36,815 nucleotides of DNA from a virus: positions 1-36,815 of the IMG/VR virus record IMGVR_UViG_3300037427_000190, one strand, 5' to 3'. The notes under the pieces are model-generated. The model did no database searches, was not told where the DNA came from, and saw only the letters and a program-made list of their open reading frames with translations. The number at the start of each line of letters is the position of its first letter. Position 1 is the first letter of the stretch. A program made the position numbers and the translations under genes. Below are positions 1 to 7,873 of the stretch, one piece after another.

Positions 1-188
1 CCATTCTACCAGCTTCAGCGTCTATCTGTTGTTTTTGGGCATTGGTGTTCATTTCCTCAATGGTTCCCGTCAAACTAGACACTTTTTCTTCTAGTGCTTT
101 ATTGAGTTGTTGTAACTCTGTTTGATCTCCCTTGCCGTCTGCCATTTTTGCGACCTTGTTTTGCATATCGTCAAAGTCTGCTTCTTTA
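1..188. repeat. Direct terminal repeat of the contig (circular overlap), left copy
   Basis: Positions 1-188 are the same as 36628-36815 except at 128 (T) versus 36755 (C). Such an overlap is what an assembler leaves on a circular or circularly permuted genome, giving a unit length of 36,627 bp. The mismatch is in the third position of a glycine codon of the scaffold gene (GGA/GGG on the minus strand), so it is silent and probably reflects variation in the sampled population or a read error. A true short terminal repeat of the packaged DNA cannot be excluded from sequence alone. Confidence 0.93.
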
Positions 189-343
189 GTTTTCAGCTTA
201 CCTAATAGCTCACTGTTTTTAGCCTTTAAGCCTTTAACGGTTTCTTCTACTAGGGGGTCAGCAATTTCTCTAGCCTTTTGTTGAATAATGCTATCTAAAT
301 TAGCTTTAACTTCTTCTGGTAATTCTAGTGAATCTAAGTCCAT
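1..343 (-). CDS. Head scaffold protein, N-terminal part (continues at 36627 after circularisation)
   Basis: The ATG at 343-341 is preceded by a strong AAGGAG with good spacing. The reading frame runs off position 1 and continues at 36627 down to the stop at 36305, giving about 221 residues across the junction. The product is highly charged and strongly predicted coiled coil (many E, K, Q, L heptads), with no catalytic motif. It lies between the minor head protein and the major coat gene, which is the usual place of the scaffold in siphoviruses and P22-like phages. Scaffold proteins direct procapsid assembly and then leave. The role is inferred from position, length and coiled-coil character; a protease fusion is not seen. 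Confidence 0.8.
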   Translation of the reverse strand, partial: MDLDSLELPEEVKANLDSIIQQKAREIADPLVEETVKGLKAKNSELLGKLKTKEADFDDMQNKVAKMADGKGDQTELQQLNKALEEKVSSLTGTIEEMNTNAQKQQIDAEAGRM

Positions 344-372
344 ATCTTGCTCCTTGAGCTTGCCTTTAGCAG

Positions 373-1389
373 TTAGATAAAGTTGTCGTCATCGTCGCGT
401 AATTCTTTTAGCGTTAAAACATTACCTTGATCGTCTACAAATCTATCAAGTTTCACACCGCCTTCTCGAAATAACTTAGCGCGCTCCGCACCTAACACGC
501 GCTCTTGAAATTCCGGTGATTGCCTTCGCAACCAATCTCCATAATTCAGATCAGCATTAACGCGACCTTTTGTGTCCCCTTTTGCAGGACGAGTACCCTT
601 GATGCGCTTTCCTAGATCATATTCTGGGTTGACCACAAAAGAAATAGTAGAGCGACAATTAAAATGTGCCGGCGGTTTAGGATTTGCGTCATCTAGCTCA
701 TAAACGATTCCATCTCTGCTTCCGCAAATTAGGCTGGTGCGACTGTCGAGAGTGGCAACCCACTTATAGGCGTCCACTACATCTGTATTTTCTTTCATTG
801 TTTCGTTGCGAGCTACATTAGAGGTGTGATTTGTAATGGTTCGCGCCAAGGTTTCAGCTTTGCGTTGTTGAGTAGGGATAATATCCATAATGTCCTGCGT
901 AAGCTCTTGATTGCTTTTGCCGAGCAACAGAGCCTCTTGAGCTATAGTGTATACCTTGTTTGCATTTTTGCGCCCAAATTGCTCTAACAAGCCCCCAACA
1001 GTGTATCCCTTGGCTGGCTCTATAGACATAATATTAGTAAAAATGGCCTGTTGCAGTTGGGCTGGAGCAGGCGAGTTAAGGCTTATATTGACCGCCTTTT
1101 CTAGAACTCGCTGGTTTACGCCCACTTCATACGAGCCAAATTCTATTATTTCATTACGGAAAGTGTCTGCGTATTCGTCGCCAAGCTCTATTAAATAGGC
1201 GTTTAATTCTTGTATATTGTTTTCTGCTATTGCCCTGCCAGCTTGATCGATTTCCTTTAATCGTTCTAACCCCTTGCGTATAGCGGCTTTAATTGCTCTT
1301 GCCGCCTCTTTTTCCCTGCCCCGCGCGTACCGTTGAACAAAAATTTGGTGCCGCGTGAGGGCGTCTTGAATATCGTCATTTGTAGACAT
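373..1389 (-). CDS. Minor head protein, phage Mu F-like (head morphogenesis)
   Basis: The 338-residue product has a helical, charged N-terminal half. Around residues 205-250 it shows the typical core of the Mu gpF / SPP1 gp7 family: a T-L-D-S-R-T-S stretch followed by a C, a D-G pair, then a PPAHFNCRS motif. Members are present in a few copies in the head, close to the portal, and help assembly and DNA ejection. The ATG directly follows the stop of the upstream 44-residue gene (TGAATG), so translation is probably coupled. Portal and terminase lie upstream and scaffold and coat downstream in transcription order, the standard head-module order. Family assignment is confident; the exact role in this virion is inferred. 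Confidence 0.85.
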   Translation of the reverse strand: MSTNDDIQDALTRHQIFVQRYARGREKEAARAIKAAIRKGLERLKEIDQAGRAIAENNIQELNAYLIELGDEYADTFRNEIIEFGSYEVGVNQRVLEKAVNISLNSPAPAQLQQAIFTNIMSIEPAKGYTVGGLLEQFGRKNANKVYTIAQEALLLGKSNQELTQDIMDIIPTQQRKAETLARTITNHTSNVARNETMKENTDVVDAYKWVATLDSRTSLICGSRDGIVYELDDANPKPPAHFNCRSTISFVVNPEYDLGKRIKGTRPAKGDTKGRVNADLNYGDWLRRQSPEFQERVLGAERAKLFREGGVKLDRFVDDQGNVLTLKELRDDDDNFI

Positions 1390-1524
1390 TCACTTTTTCT
1401 TTTTGCCTTTTTTGGCGTCTTTCTTGGCAACAGCTAGGTTAGACCACGCATTGGGGTATTTGACGCCCCTCCGCTTAGACATGGCTTTAGCTCTCGCTTT
1501 TTGGCTTGGGGTTAGTTTAGCCAT
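1390..1524 (-). CDS. Lysine-rich microprotein, 44 residues
   Basis: This small gene begins at the ATG at 1524-1522 and ends with TGA at 1392-1390, directly before the start of the minor head gene. Its product starts MAKLTPSQKARAKAMSKRRG and ends in a poly-lysine tail (KKGKKKK). The start overlaps the stop of the preceding microprotein by one base (TAATG), a normal coupling arrangement here. No domain is recognised. The basic composition suggests binding to nucleic acid or to acidic head proteins, but that is inference. The gene is short, but coupling on both sides and the placement in a head operon support it. Confidence 0.68.
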   Translation of the reverse strand: MAKLTPSQKARAKAMSKRRGVKYPNAWSNLAVAKKDAKKGKKKK

Positions 1525-1619
1525 TATTTTTTGCCCTTAGACGCTTTCTTTTTTGCCGCCGCCGCTTCTTTCTTGCCTTTCTTGGTGTATGAGTACTTTT
1601 TTCCTTTTACCATCGGCAT
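1524..1619 (-). CDS. Lysine-rich microprotein, 31 residues
   Basis: The ATG at 1619-1617 follows an AAGGAAG ribosome site five bases away. The product starts MPMVKGKKYSYTKKGKK and ends in alternating alanine and lysine; roughly half the residues are Lys or Ala. Tiny proteins beginning M-P-M/V-V-x-G-K-K-x-x-Y-T are frequent near head genes of marine phages (from general recollection, not searched). It lies between the 101-residue and 44-residue basic proteins. A longer in-frame ORF reaching 1721 exists but would overlap the 101-residue gene and lacks a better ribosome site, so the short form is preferred. Function is unknown. Confidence 0.66.
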   Translation of the reverse strand: MPMVKGKKYSYTKKGKKEAAAAKKKASKGKK

Positions 1620-1620
1620 A

Positions 1621-1926
1621 TCAGCTTCCTTTTTTCCATTTAGTAGAGCTAGACTTGGTTTTGCTTGGCGACCACTTAACTTTGTTGGCCCACCATGCGG
1701 CAGACATTTTCCCCTTTGCAATGTTTTTAGCGTGGCGAGATTTAAACGCCTTGCGTTGCCCTGCTGTTTGATTAGTCTTTACGCCTTGTTGACCAAACCT
1801 TATCAGCTTAGTTTTGTCACCTTCCTTTGCAAGCACGACATGCGAGCTTTTAGAGTGCTTAGGGGTGCTTTTAGGCTTGTTATAGCCTGACAGCCCGTGT
1901 TTAGTTAAACGTGGGTCTTTAGCCAT
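1621..1926 (-). CDS. Basic head-region protein, 101 residues, unknown function
   Basis: The product is strongly basic, with S/K-rich ends and a more ordered centre containing the pattern AKEGDKTKLIRFGQQGV followed by FKSRHAKNIAKGKMSAAWWA. I recall this R-H-A-K-N-I-x-K-G-K-M-S-A-A-x-W pattern from many marine phage genomes, where it is unannotated or a DUF. It starts two bases after the portal stop and is the first of three consecutive lysine-rich small proteins. Possible roles are DNA condensation during packaging or a small virion protein; nothing in the sequence decides this. Confidence 0.82.
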   Translation of the reverse strand: MAKDPRLTKHGLSGYNKPKSTPKHSKSSHVVLAKEGDKTKLIRFGQQGVKTNQTAGQRKAFKSRHAKNIAKGKMSAAWWANKVKWSPSKTKSSSTKWKKGS

Positions 1927-1928
1927 GA

Positions 1929-3326
1929 TTACTCCATCGGGCTTAGGTCGCCTAACTCCTCGCGCACATCTTCTAGCGTCCGCGATCCCTCTATAATCCC
2001 TGCGGCTCGTAGCCTGTCAAATATATCTTGATCACTGATTATTTGTCGATCCATCAGTTGAACCATTGACATAATAAGTTGCGGGTCAACAGACTTGTCG
2101 TAAAACTCTCGGTTTATTTCAATGGAGAACTCTTGCTCTCCACCAATAAACATCATGCACCATTCTACGGCCTGCCTCAATGCAGAGCTTAAATTACCCA
2201 CAATATCGCCTAATACAGAGTTTTCTGACGCAAACCGAATGCGAGCGCCTTCTGCTGTTTCATTGCCTCCCCTGTCAGTAACGATACGCGCACCAATAGC
2301 CACCATTTGAGTCTCTTTAGCCCTCATTGCCTCCAGCACAAGATTGTTGGCATTTGGCTGTAGCAACGTAGCAGAGCCCGTCTCTCCTAGCACATGGCCT
2401 GCTCTCGCTCCTAGCTTGATGCCATCTGGATTGAACTCATGCCATTGTTCTTCGTTTAAAGAATGAGTGATAAATAATGTCGGTTGGCCCGTAATAAAGC
2501 ACGACTCTTCGTAATCTGCGGAGTTGCGGTAATGCGCTATGTTGACGTCTGCTATGTCTGCGAGGGGCGCATCATCAATAGTGCTGTCGTTGTTTTTAGA
2601 CCCTACAAAAATTGCGGGAATAACATCCCATCGCGACCCATCAGACTTTGTAGGATACGTTTCTTCACCGATTGCCAGCCCTTCTCTATATATTTGTTGG
2701 CTGTAACCCTCTGCCGTAAGGCGTAAAACCCTGTATTGCACATCGCTTTCATGACCAAATTCGTCTCCATCGTCTATGTAAGACTCTGCTAAGACAATCA
2801 TTGTCAGCAACTTGCGGCCTGCCACAGCGTCTGTCTTCCAATTAATGACTTGCTCTGCGGTATACGGAACGATGGACGGACGCAGTTGCAAGCGTTGAAT
2901 GTCCTCTACAGACAATTCCTCATTAACCTGCGGATAGTCTACAACCAGCAAAGAGCGCCCTGTCTCTAGTATGTTGGCAAGCTCATCTTTAGCTAATTGC
3001 TCTATACCTAAGCCATCGCCTGTTGCGTCTTTAGCTAGGTAATCAACAGAGCTTGGAAGATCGTATTTTATTTCTTTACGAAACGCCGCGCCGACTAAAG
3101 CGTTTTTAGTACGGCCTGTAAAGTTAGTGAACACGGCTCTTTTAATGTATTGCTTGTAGCGTAGAGTCTCTGAGCCTATGCGGTCATCGTGAGTCTCTGC
3201 ATCTGGTACAGGCAAGTAAGTGTGCTTTTTTTCTTTAACGCATACCGCGCCTTTTACCGCATCGCGGGTCTTTGTCCACACTGGAGCGTATAACGCATAT
3301 TGCGGATGTTGAGTTTCAACAGGCAT
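1929..3326 (-). CDS. Portal protein (DUF4055-type)
   Basis: The 465-residue product has the length and layout of phage portals annotated DUF4055: a conserved N-terminal region (HPQY..Y.PVW...RDAVKG), a Y-K-Q-Y-I-K-R-A-x-F-x-N-F-T-x-R-T segment near residue 57, and a C-terminal helical part with EGARIRFASENSVL near residue 365. The portal forms a dodecameric ring at one capsid vertex, binds the terminase during packaging and is the DNA exit channel. It lies 33 bp downstream of the large terminase gene and 2 bp before the basic 101-residue gene. The assignment rests on family resemblance and on its position between terminase and minor head protein. Confidence 0.88.
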   Translation of the reverse strand: MPVETQHPQYALYAPVWTKTRDAVKGAVCVKEKKHTYLPVPDAETHDDRIGSETLRYKQYIKRAVFTNFTGRTKNALVGAAFRKEIKYDLPSSVDYLAKDATGDGLGIEQLAKDELANILETGRSLLVVDYPQVNEELSVEDIQRLQLRPSIVPYTAEQVINWKTDAVAGRKLLTMIVLAESYIDDGDEFGHESDVQYRVLRLTAEGYSQQIYREGLAIGEETYPTKSDGSRWDVIPAIFVGSKNNDSTIDDAPLADIADVNIAHYRNSADYEESCFITGQPTLFITHSLNEEQWHEFNPDGIKLGARAGHVLGETGSATLLQPNANNLVLEAMRAKETQMVAIGARIVTDRGGNETAEGARIRFASENSVLGDIVGNLSSALRQAVEWCMMFIGGEQEFSIEINREFYDKSVDPQLIMSMVQLMDRQIISDQDIFDRLRAAGIIEGSRTLEDVREELGDLSPME

Positions 3327-3359
3327 GAATTGATCCTCGCAGAGATAAGGCGCAGTTTA

Positions 3360-4589
3360 TCACAGCGCGAACTTGACGTTGACGTTAGCCACTGGCTTCA
3401 CTATGGGCATTTCATAAGCAATGACATAGGTTGTGGCGTCATTTTGATGGTCAAAGCCTGTTGTTTTGTCTGGGATGCCATTTAGATAGGTCTGCTGTTC
3501 TAGGCATTCTGCGACTCGCTTACATTTAACGGGGTTAATTTTTACTCGCCCTTTTTCCAGCGCGGAATTCATAGACATTACCCTGTCTTTAACTAAAGGG
3601 TTTTGTTTCTTGGCCCTGACAGAAAAGCCTGCTTGTTGAAGCAGTGCTATGTCGCTAATACTGGCGTTGGAGCTATGCCTAGCACCTCCAGAGGCGTCAG
3701 GATATATGTAGATGTGGCTGTCTGGGTATGCAGAGTTAATGCACTCAATCATGTCGCGAGTGTCATACATATCAACAAATTCGTTTACTGCGTGAAGCTC
3801 ATCGCCTCTAATGACAAATACTGTCGCCGCTTGTTGCATGACGTTAAAGTCACAACCTATTAACACTGGCTCGCCTTTTTGATATTCCTCGTCACTGCCG
3901 CAAGTGTCTCTGTCATAGCTGGCATATACCGTCCCGCTTGTGAGGTTTACAAACTCACCGTCTAAATAGGCTTTTAAAAGGTTAGCGGAGTAAGTCTCTG
4001 ATAGCGTTTGTATGTAATTAGGCGGCAAATATTTAGCGTTTGATGCGGTTGGGGCTTTAATAAGCGCATAGCTTGGCGAGGGGTTTTTCTTCCAGCGCTC
4101 ATATACAAACCGGAATCCCTCTGGCGTTGTGCCTACTGCAACCGTATTAATCCCTGTTTCTTTTTTTTGGCGGTTACGGGCAATGATCTGCTCCCACGCT
4201 CTTTGCGCTTTTGCAAGAGGCAAGGTGTCAAGCTCATCTACGCATGAGTCGCTGACTTCATATCCAACAATACGGTCTGGGTTGTCTAAGGTGCGGAATA
4301 TAATGCGCTTGCCGTTAACGTAAATGGCGTGTTCACTGCGGTTTATGCGGAACGGTATACCAGAGCCGCCTAGTATTTCCTCAAAGCGAGGATAGCAAAT
4401 GTCCCTGACAAGCCCGTATGTCGGCATATAATAAGCAAGGTCACGCCCATCCCCAAACACTTTAGTAAGGGTTCTAAGGATTAAAGCATGAGTTTTGCCT
4501 GAGCCAAAGCCGCCCACAAAAGCAGGGAATGGTGCGGGGTGATGTATAAAATCAACCTGCGGCTTGCTCCCCGTTGTCTCCAATATCAT
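3360..4589 (-). CDS. terL: Terminase large subunit (DNA-packaging ATPase/nuclease)
   Basis: The 409-residue protein carries both terminase domains. The ATPase domain has Walker A GGFGSGKT at residues 26-33, Walker B around residues 114-121 ending in catalytic acid DELD, and a coupling-type GTTPEG at 153-158. The RNase H-like nuclease domain shows the expected acidic positions: D247 in GCDFN, D298 in YPDASGG and D384 in FDHQNDA. It pumps DNA into the procapsid through the portal and cuts concatemers. The start overlaps the small subunit gene by 38 bp. The protein is at the short end for TerL, but the motifs are complete. The packaging mode (headful or cos) is not resolved by sequence; circular permutation would favour headful. 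Confidence 0.96.
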   Translation of the reverse strand: MILETTGSKPQVDFIHHPAPFPAFVGGFGSGKTHALILRTLTKVFGDGRDLAYYMPTYGLVRDICYPRFEEILGGSGIPFRINRSEHAIYVNGKRIIFRTLDNPDRIVGYEVSDSCVDELDTLPLAKAQRAWEQIIARNRQKKETGINTVAVGTTPEGFRFVYERWKKNPSPSYALIKAPTASNAKYLPPNYIQTLSETYSANLLKAYLDGEFVNLTSGTVYASYDRDTCGSDEEYQKGEPVLIGCDFNVMQQAATVFVIRGDELHAVNEFVDMYDTRDMIECINSAYPDSHIYIYPDASGGARHSSNASISDIALLQQAGFSVRAKKQNPLVKDRVMSMNSALEKGRVKINPVKCKRVAECLEQQTYLNGIPDKTTGFDHQNDATTYVIAYEMPIVKPVANVNVKFAL

Positions 4590-4917
4590 CTTCTACGACT
4601 CTAAACCCTTTTATCTGTATATCGCCTTGCACAATTTGAGCGTCTTGCTGGCCTAACCAGTTTTTGCCAAGCCACACCATCATGGTGCTGTTGCCCTCTT
4701 GAGCGGCTTGAAATTGACGCCTCCTAAGAGATATTTTTCCTGCTTGGCGCTTTTGGGCAAAATAGTCCGAAAAACCCCTGCCTTTCTTTCTTTTACAGAT
4801 GGTATTTAATGTGTCGTAATCTATGTCAAAGAATGCCGCTATTTCTTCTCCGGTGCATTGAATAGCACATAGCTTGTCAAAATCATTCCAGTCTATCTCC
4901 TTGAGTGGCCTCGCCAT
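4552..4917 (-). CDS. terS: Terminase small subunit
   Basis: The 121-residue product lies directly upstream of and overlapping TerL. It has an N-terminal helix-turn-helix-like region (CTGEEIAAFFDIDYDTLNTI, residues about 21-40), followed by K/R-rich helices and a segment MMVWLGKNWLGQQD (about 78-91) that is typical of phage small terminases. This subunit recognises the packaging start site and feeds DNA to TerL. A GAGGAAA sequence lies upstream of the ATG. The C-terminal tail is acidic (VVEDDIGDNGEQ), and its last 38 bp also encode the TerL N terminus in another frame. Confidence 0.9.
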   Translation of the reverse strand: MARPLKEIDWNDFDKLCAIQCTGEEIAAFFDIDYDTLNTICKRKKGRGFSDYFAQKRQAGKISLRRRQFQAAQEGNSTMMVWLGKNWLGQQDAQIVQGDIQIKGFRVVEDDIGDNGEQAAG

Positions 4918-4944
4918 TGACTGTTTCCTCGTCTTGCGTTTTGC

Positions 4945-5586
4945 TTACACCTCTTTTGTGCCGTTAAACATTGGGTGGTTGTTTTCCATGCCTTCCGGTG
5001 TAGAGCTAAAAATATGGATTGGCAGAACGGTGAGTGGAGTTTCCTCCGTTCTGAAGTGGTGTGGGCACATAGGTTCAAGTATACAGGTCATGCCTGCGAC
5101 AAGCTCCGTTTCCTCATCATCCCCTTTTTGGCCGACAATACTCCAGCCTTTCCCCTCTAAAACATAAACTACTCGGACTGTAGGGTGAATATGGTGAACT
5201 TGCTCGCTCGTAAAAGGCGGCATTGTAAGTTGCTGAAACGTGGGATCGCCAATTCTTTCTGGCGCAAAAAGCTGTCTAGTAGCACAGCCATTAACGTAAG
5301 GCAGATTTACCCGCTCCCCTAGCGAGGTTTTTTTGTAGCCGCACTGATACCCTGCGATGTGAACGGCTAAATGCTCGCTGTAGACCCTTTTTCTTTCTGG
5401 CGTCCACTCAACCGATTTGAGGTCGCCGCTGACCATTAATCGACTGCCGCCTTTTTCAATCTCAGGCGTCATTTGCTTTCCAATAAACGCCGTGTAGGTA
5501 TAGAGGTCTTTATCTGAGGATTCGTAAATTTCTTCTTCCTCTTTATGCCAATAATGTGCGCCGTATCTGGTGTTATGTATTCCCAT
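4945..5586 (-). CDS. Cupin-domain protein
   Basis: In the 213-residue product a cupin beta-barrel covers about residues 125-195: HHIHPTVRVVYVLEGKG at 131-147 is cupin motif 1 and GMTCILEPMCPHHF at 165-178 is motif 2. The metal-type histidines H132, H134 and H176/H177 are present, but the usual motif-1 glutamate position is occupied by V/R (V137-R138), so the metal site may be altered. The N-terminal 120 residues are not recognised. It is the last gene of a ParB - PAPS-reductase-like - ParB - cupin run and the last before the terminase, so it is a likely partner of that cassette. Cupins include dioxygenases, isomerases and small-molecule binders; no specific reaction can be named. Confidence 0.82.
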   Translation of the reverse strand: MGIHNTRYGAHYWHKEEEEIYESSDKDLYTYTAFIGKQMTPEIEKGGSRLMVSGDLKSVEWTPERKRVYSEHLAVHIAGYQCGYKKTSLGERVNLPYVNGCATRQLFAPERIGDPTFQQLTMPPFTSEQVHHIHPTVRVVYVLEGKGWSIVGQKGDDEETELVAGMTCILEPMCPHHFRTEETPLTVLPIHIFSSTPEGMENNHPMFNGTKEV

Positions 5587-5589
5587 TTT

Positions 5590-6093
5590 TTATACTCCCC
5601 AAGATTTAGAAAACTCTGAGTCATCAATAAGATCGCTTTTTGGTATGCCGACCCTAGCGGCAAGCCTAATCACTTCTTCCTCTTCCATTTGAAGACGCGA
5701 CATGACTTCCTGCTTTGAAAGGCCGTCATCAATCATTGACTGAATAATCCCAGACATATCTAAAACGCCATGCGTTCCTCGCGCTCTATTATGTCGGATT
5801 GTGCTCATCTTTTGGTGCGCGTCATTATTTGGCGCAGTCATAACAACAGGGACGAGTCCTTTTGTCACTTCCATAAGCTCTTTGTGTCCGCTAACCGTCC
5901 AGCGATGAAACCCGTCCACTATTTCATAGTCTGGATTTACAACAATCGGCTGAGTCCATCCGTCTTCAAGTATGCTAATTTTTAAGAGCTTCATTTCTGG
6001 GCTTGCCACCCTGTTAGGGTTGTACCCGTTAGGTTTAAGCTTGTTTCTGTCTATCCATTGAACGCTGTTTATAGGTTGCGAATCGTGGCTCAT
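5590..6093 (-). CDS. IbrB-like ParB/sulfiredoxin-fold protein
   Basis: The 167-residue protein has a ParB/Srx-fold domain: W..RN.LKPN..NPN at residues 13-27, EDGWTQPIVV at 43-52 and the active-site-like block IVDGFHRW at 58-65. TIRHNRARGTHGV at 98-110 is characteristic of the IbrB branch. The C terminus has a small helical DNA-binding-like part (LSKQEVMSRLQMEEEEVIRLA). IbrB is normally encoded with IbrA; the pair was described as regulating immunoglobulin-binding protein expression in E. coli, and related ParB/Srx domains include nucleases and kinases. Here it overlaps the IbrA-like gene by 4 bp (ATGA). It lacks the HTH needed to bind parS and is not a partition ParB. Confidence 0.85.
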   Translation of the reverse strand: MSHDSQPINSVQWIDRNKLKPNGYNPNRVASPEMKLLKISILEDGWTQPIVVNPDYEIVDGFHRWTVSGHKELMEVTKGLVPVVMTAPNNDAHQKMSTIRHNRARGTHGVLDMSGIIQSMIDDGLSKQEVMSRLQMEEEEVIRLAARVGIPKSDLIDDSEFSKSWGV

Positions 6094-7265
6094 GCTCCCT
6101 CCTGTTTTTTCCCGTAAAGCATTTTTGCTTGCGCCTGCGTCATGCCTAAGCTATTAAGCCTTGTGCTGGCTTCATTACTAAGGTTTTGCAGAATGCGGCC
6201 CTTAAAATCTCCGCGCGTCACAATTTTTGATATAAAGCGCCATGAAACTCCGGTAAGCGGGTGAGCTAGCTCCTCTGGAATGGCGTCATCTGTTTTTGCT
6301 TTATGGGCGCGAATGGCCGCATTTACGTTTTTTGTTGCCGCCCTTTTGTTTTCGCCATTAAACTGATCAAGGACGTTTTGTATATGCGCTCTCCATGATG
6401 TTTGATCTGGCTTGTAGCCCTGCGAATACATCTCCGTATTGCCATATCGTGCCGCAGTTGCCGCACCTGCGACGCGATTAATCATTTTTTCCCATAACTC
6501 AGGAAAGCATTGGCTGTATAAGTACAGGCCGCGCAATGGTTCTTCTCCAAAAGGTGGGCAGACTCTTTGCTTTAACAGCGAGCCATACTGGTCAGTTCTG
6601 TTAAAAATATCGTACGTCCGGTTATAGTCCGCGTCTTTGTTTTTTACTAGTCGCCAAACATCTTTAGACGACCAATCATAAATGGGGTAAGCAAAATAAA
6701 TCCCCTTGTTTGGTTTTGATATGTAGTTTTCATTTTTTTTCATTGCGACAGCGCGGTAACGACGGATGCTTTCTTCTGTCCTGATGCCTTGTATGACCAC
6801 TTTGTTCGTGTTTTTAAAGTGGGCTAATCCAAACTCCTGCATACTCTGACCCATCACGAATCGCTCATGATCTGTAATAGCTTCTGGAGGTAAGTCTCTG
6901 ACCCATATATCTTTTTCGTCGGGATGCCAGCAATGCCAGAACGGCTGACTATTAGAACAAGCGTTTCTATGTTTTATAGGCAGACAGTACCAATCTAGCT
7001 CTACCTCTGAGGACTGTGCTACGCGCCTCACATAATCAATTGTTGGAGGGTGTATTGCCTCCTCATCATAAAACACGGCTTTAACGGGCAACCTTCCTAG
7101 CTTAGTTGCAACGTCAATAGTGCAAAGCAACATAGCGGTGCTGTCTTTTCCTCCGCTAAATGACACTATTACGTCATCATAGGTGTTATACAGATGCTCT
7201 ATCCTCGCGAGAGCGGCCTGATAAACGTCTTCCTCTTGATATTTTTTTTTGTGGATCTTCGTCAT
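6090..7265 (-). CDS. IbrA-like PAPS-reductase-family protein (DUF3440 type)
   Basis: The 391-residue product carries the PP-loop SGGKDST at residues 37-43, which binds and activates ATP or adenylylated substrates in PAPS reductases, DndC and tRNA thiolases. It also has QGIRTEESIRR near residues 188-198 and, further on, RVCPPFGEEPLRGLYLY, which I recall from the DUF3440/IbrA group. It is coupled by 4-bp overlaps to ParB/Srx genes on both sides. True PAPS reduction is unlikely in this context; the neighbours suggest nucleotide-dependent modification of DNA, RNA or a small molecule, or a regulatory role. The family call is strong; the substrate is unknown. Confidence 0.9.
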   Translation of the reverse strand: MTKIHKKKYQEEDVYQAALARIEHLYNTYDDVIVSFSGGKDSTAMLLCTIDVATKLGRLPVKAVFYDEEAIHPPTIDYVRRVAQSSEVELDWYCLPIKHRNACSNSQPFWHCWHPDEKDIWVRDLPPEAITDHERFVMGQSMQEFGLAHFKNTNKVVIQGIRTEESIRRYRAVAMKKNENYISKPNKGIYFAYPIYDWSSKDVWRLVKNKDADYNRTYDIFNRTDQYGSLLKQRVCPPFGEEPLRGLYLYSQCFPELWEKMINRVAGAATAARYGNTEMYSQGYKPDQTSWRAHIQNVLDQFNGENKRAATKNVNAAIRAHKAKTDDAIPEELAHPLTGVSWRFISKIVTRGDFKGRILQNLSNEASTRLNSLGMTQAQAKMLYGKKQEGA

Positions 7266-7873
7266 ACATCCAGCACCATGATCATTAAAGCGTCCTCGTT
7301 ACTGCTTACATCATGCTCGCGCTTTATTTCGTTAAGGCGTGAAACCAGTAAGGTTTTGTTTTCCTGTTGCATCACTACCGCAAACTCCGCGTAACCCTCG
7401 TCTGTTTTTTTGGGAGTTACATCACTTTCAGAAAATTCCTCACCGTCTTCGACCCCAAACTCATCATTCGATATTGATGGCTCAAAATCCATGATCTGCA
7501 TGTCTATATCAAATCCGGTCAGCGACATATCAAACTCAGCGGCTTGTAGATCATCTAGCTCCATCTGCAAAAGATCGACACTCCATGAGGATTTTTCAGC
7601 AAGGCGGTTGTCAGCAATAACATACGCCGCTCTATCTTCTTGCGATAACTCGCCTGTTTGTACTACAGGTATTTTTTCCATTCCCAAAAGCATAGCGGCT
7701 TTATATCTGCCGTGTCCTGATATGATGGTCATGGTGTTATCAATAAGAATGGGGGCTTTCCAGCCGAAATGCTGGATGCTGGTAGCTATTTGTTTTATTT
7801 GCTGTTCTGAGTGCTGGCGGGGGTTGCGCGCATACTCTTTAACGTCTTGGATATTTGCGTACAACAGATCCAT
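7262..7873 (-). CDS. ParB/Srx-domain protein (second, distinct copy)
   Basis: The 203-residue protein starts with a ParB N-terminal domain: YARNPRQHSEQQIKQIATSI at residues 14-33, WKAPILI at 38-44, the core IISGHGRYKAA at 50-60 and YVIADNRLAE at 84-93. This version is common in phages, alone or fused to DNA methylases. The remaining 100 residues are acidic and unknown. No methylase domain follows, so it is the unfused form. AAGGTGA precedes the ATG. It is the first gene of the coupled ParB - IbrA - IbrB - cupin run and differs from the IbrB-like copy in sequence, so the two are not a recent duplication. Confidence 0.87.
   Translation of the reverse strand: MDLLYANIQDVKEYARNPRQHSEQQIKQIATSIQHFGWKAPILIDNTMTIISGHGRYKAAMLLGMEKIPVVQTGELSQEDRAAYVIADNRLAEKSSWSVDLLQMELDDLQAAEFDMSLTGFDIDMQIMDFEPSISNDEFGVEDGEEFSESDVTPKKTDEGYAEFAVVMQQENKTLLVSRLNEIKREHDVSSNEDALMIMVLDV

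Noticed and set aside
1531-1890. Plus-strand ORF of 119 residues opposite the basic head proteins
   Set aside because: It is the complement of lysine-rich genes and reads as F/L/P-rich low complexity; there is no ribosome site and the minus-strand frames are coupled.
4893-5167. ORFs on both strands over the terS/cupin junction
   Set aside because: They overlap well supported genes and lack ribosome sites and family resemblance.
5590-7873. Plasmid-type partition system made of the two ParB-domain proteins and the parS-like site
   Set aside because: Both proteins have only the Srx-like fold of IbrB/phage type and lack the parS-binding HTH; no ParA ATPase is present.
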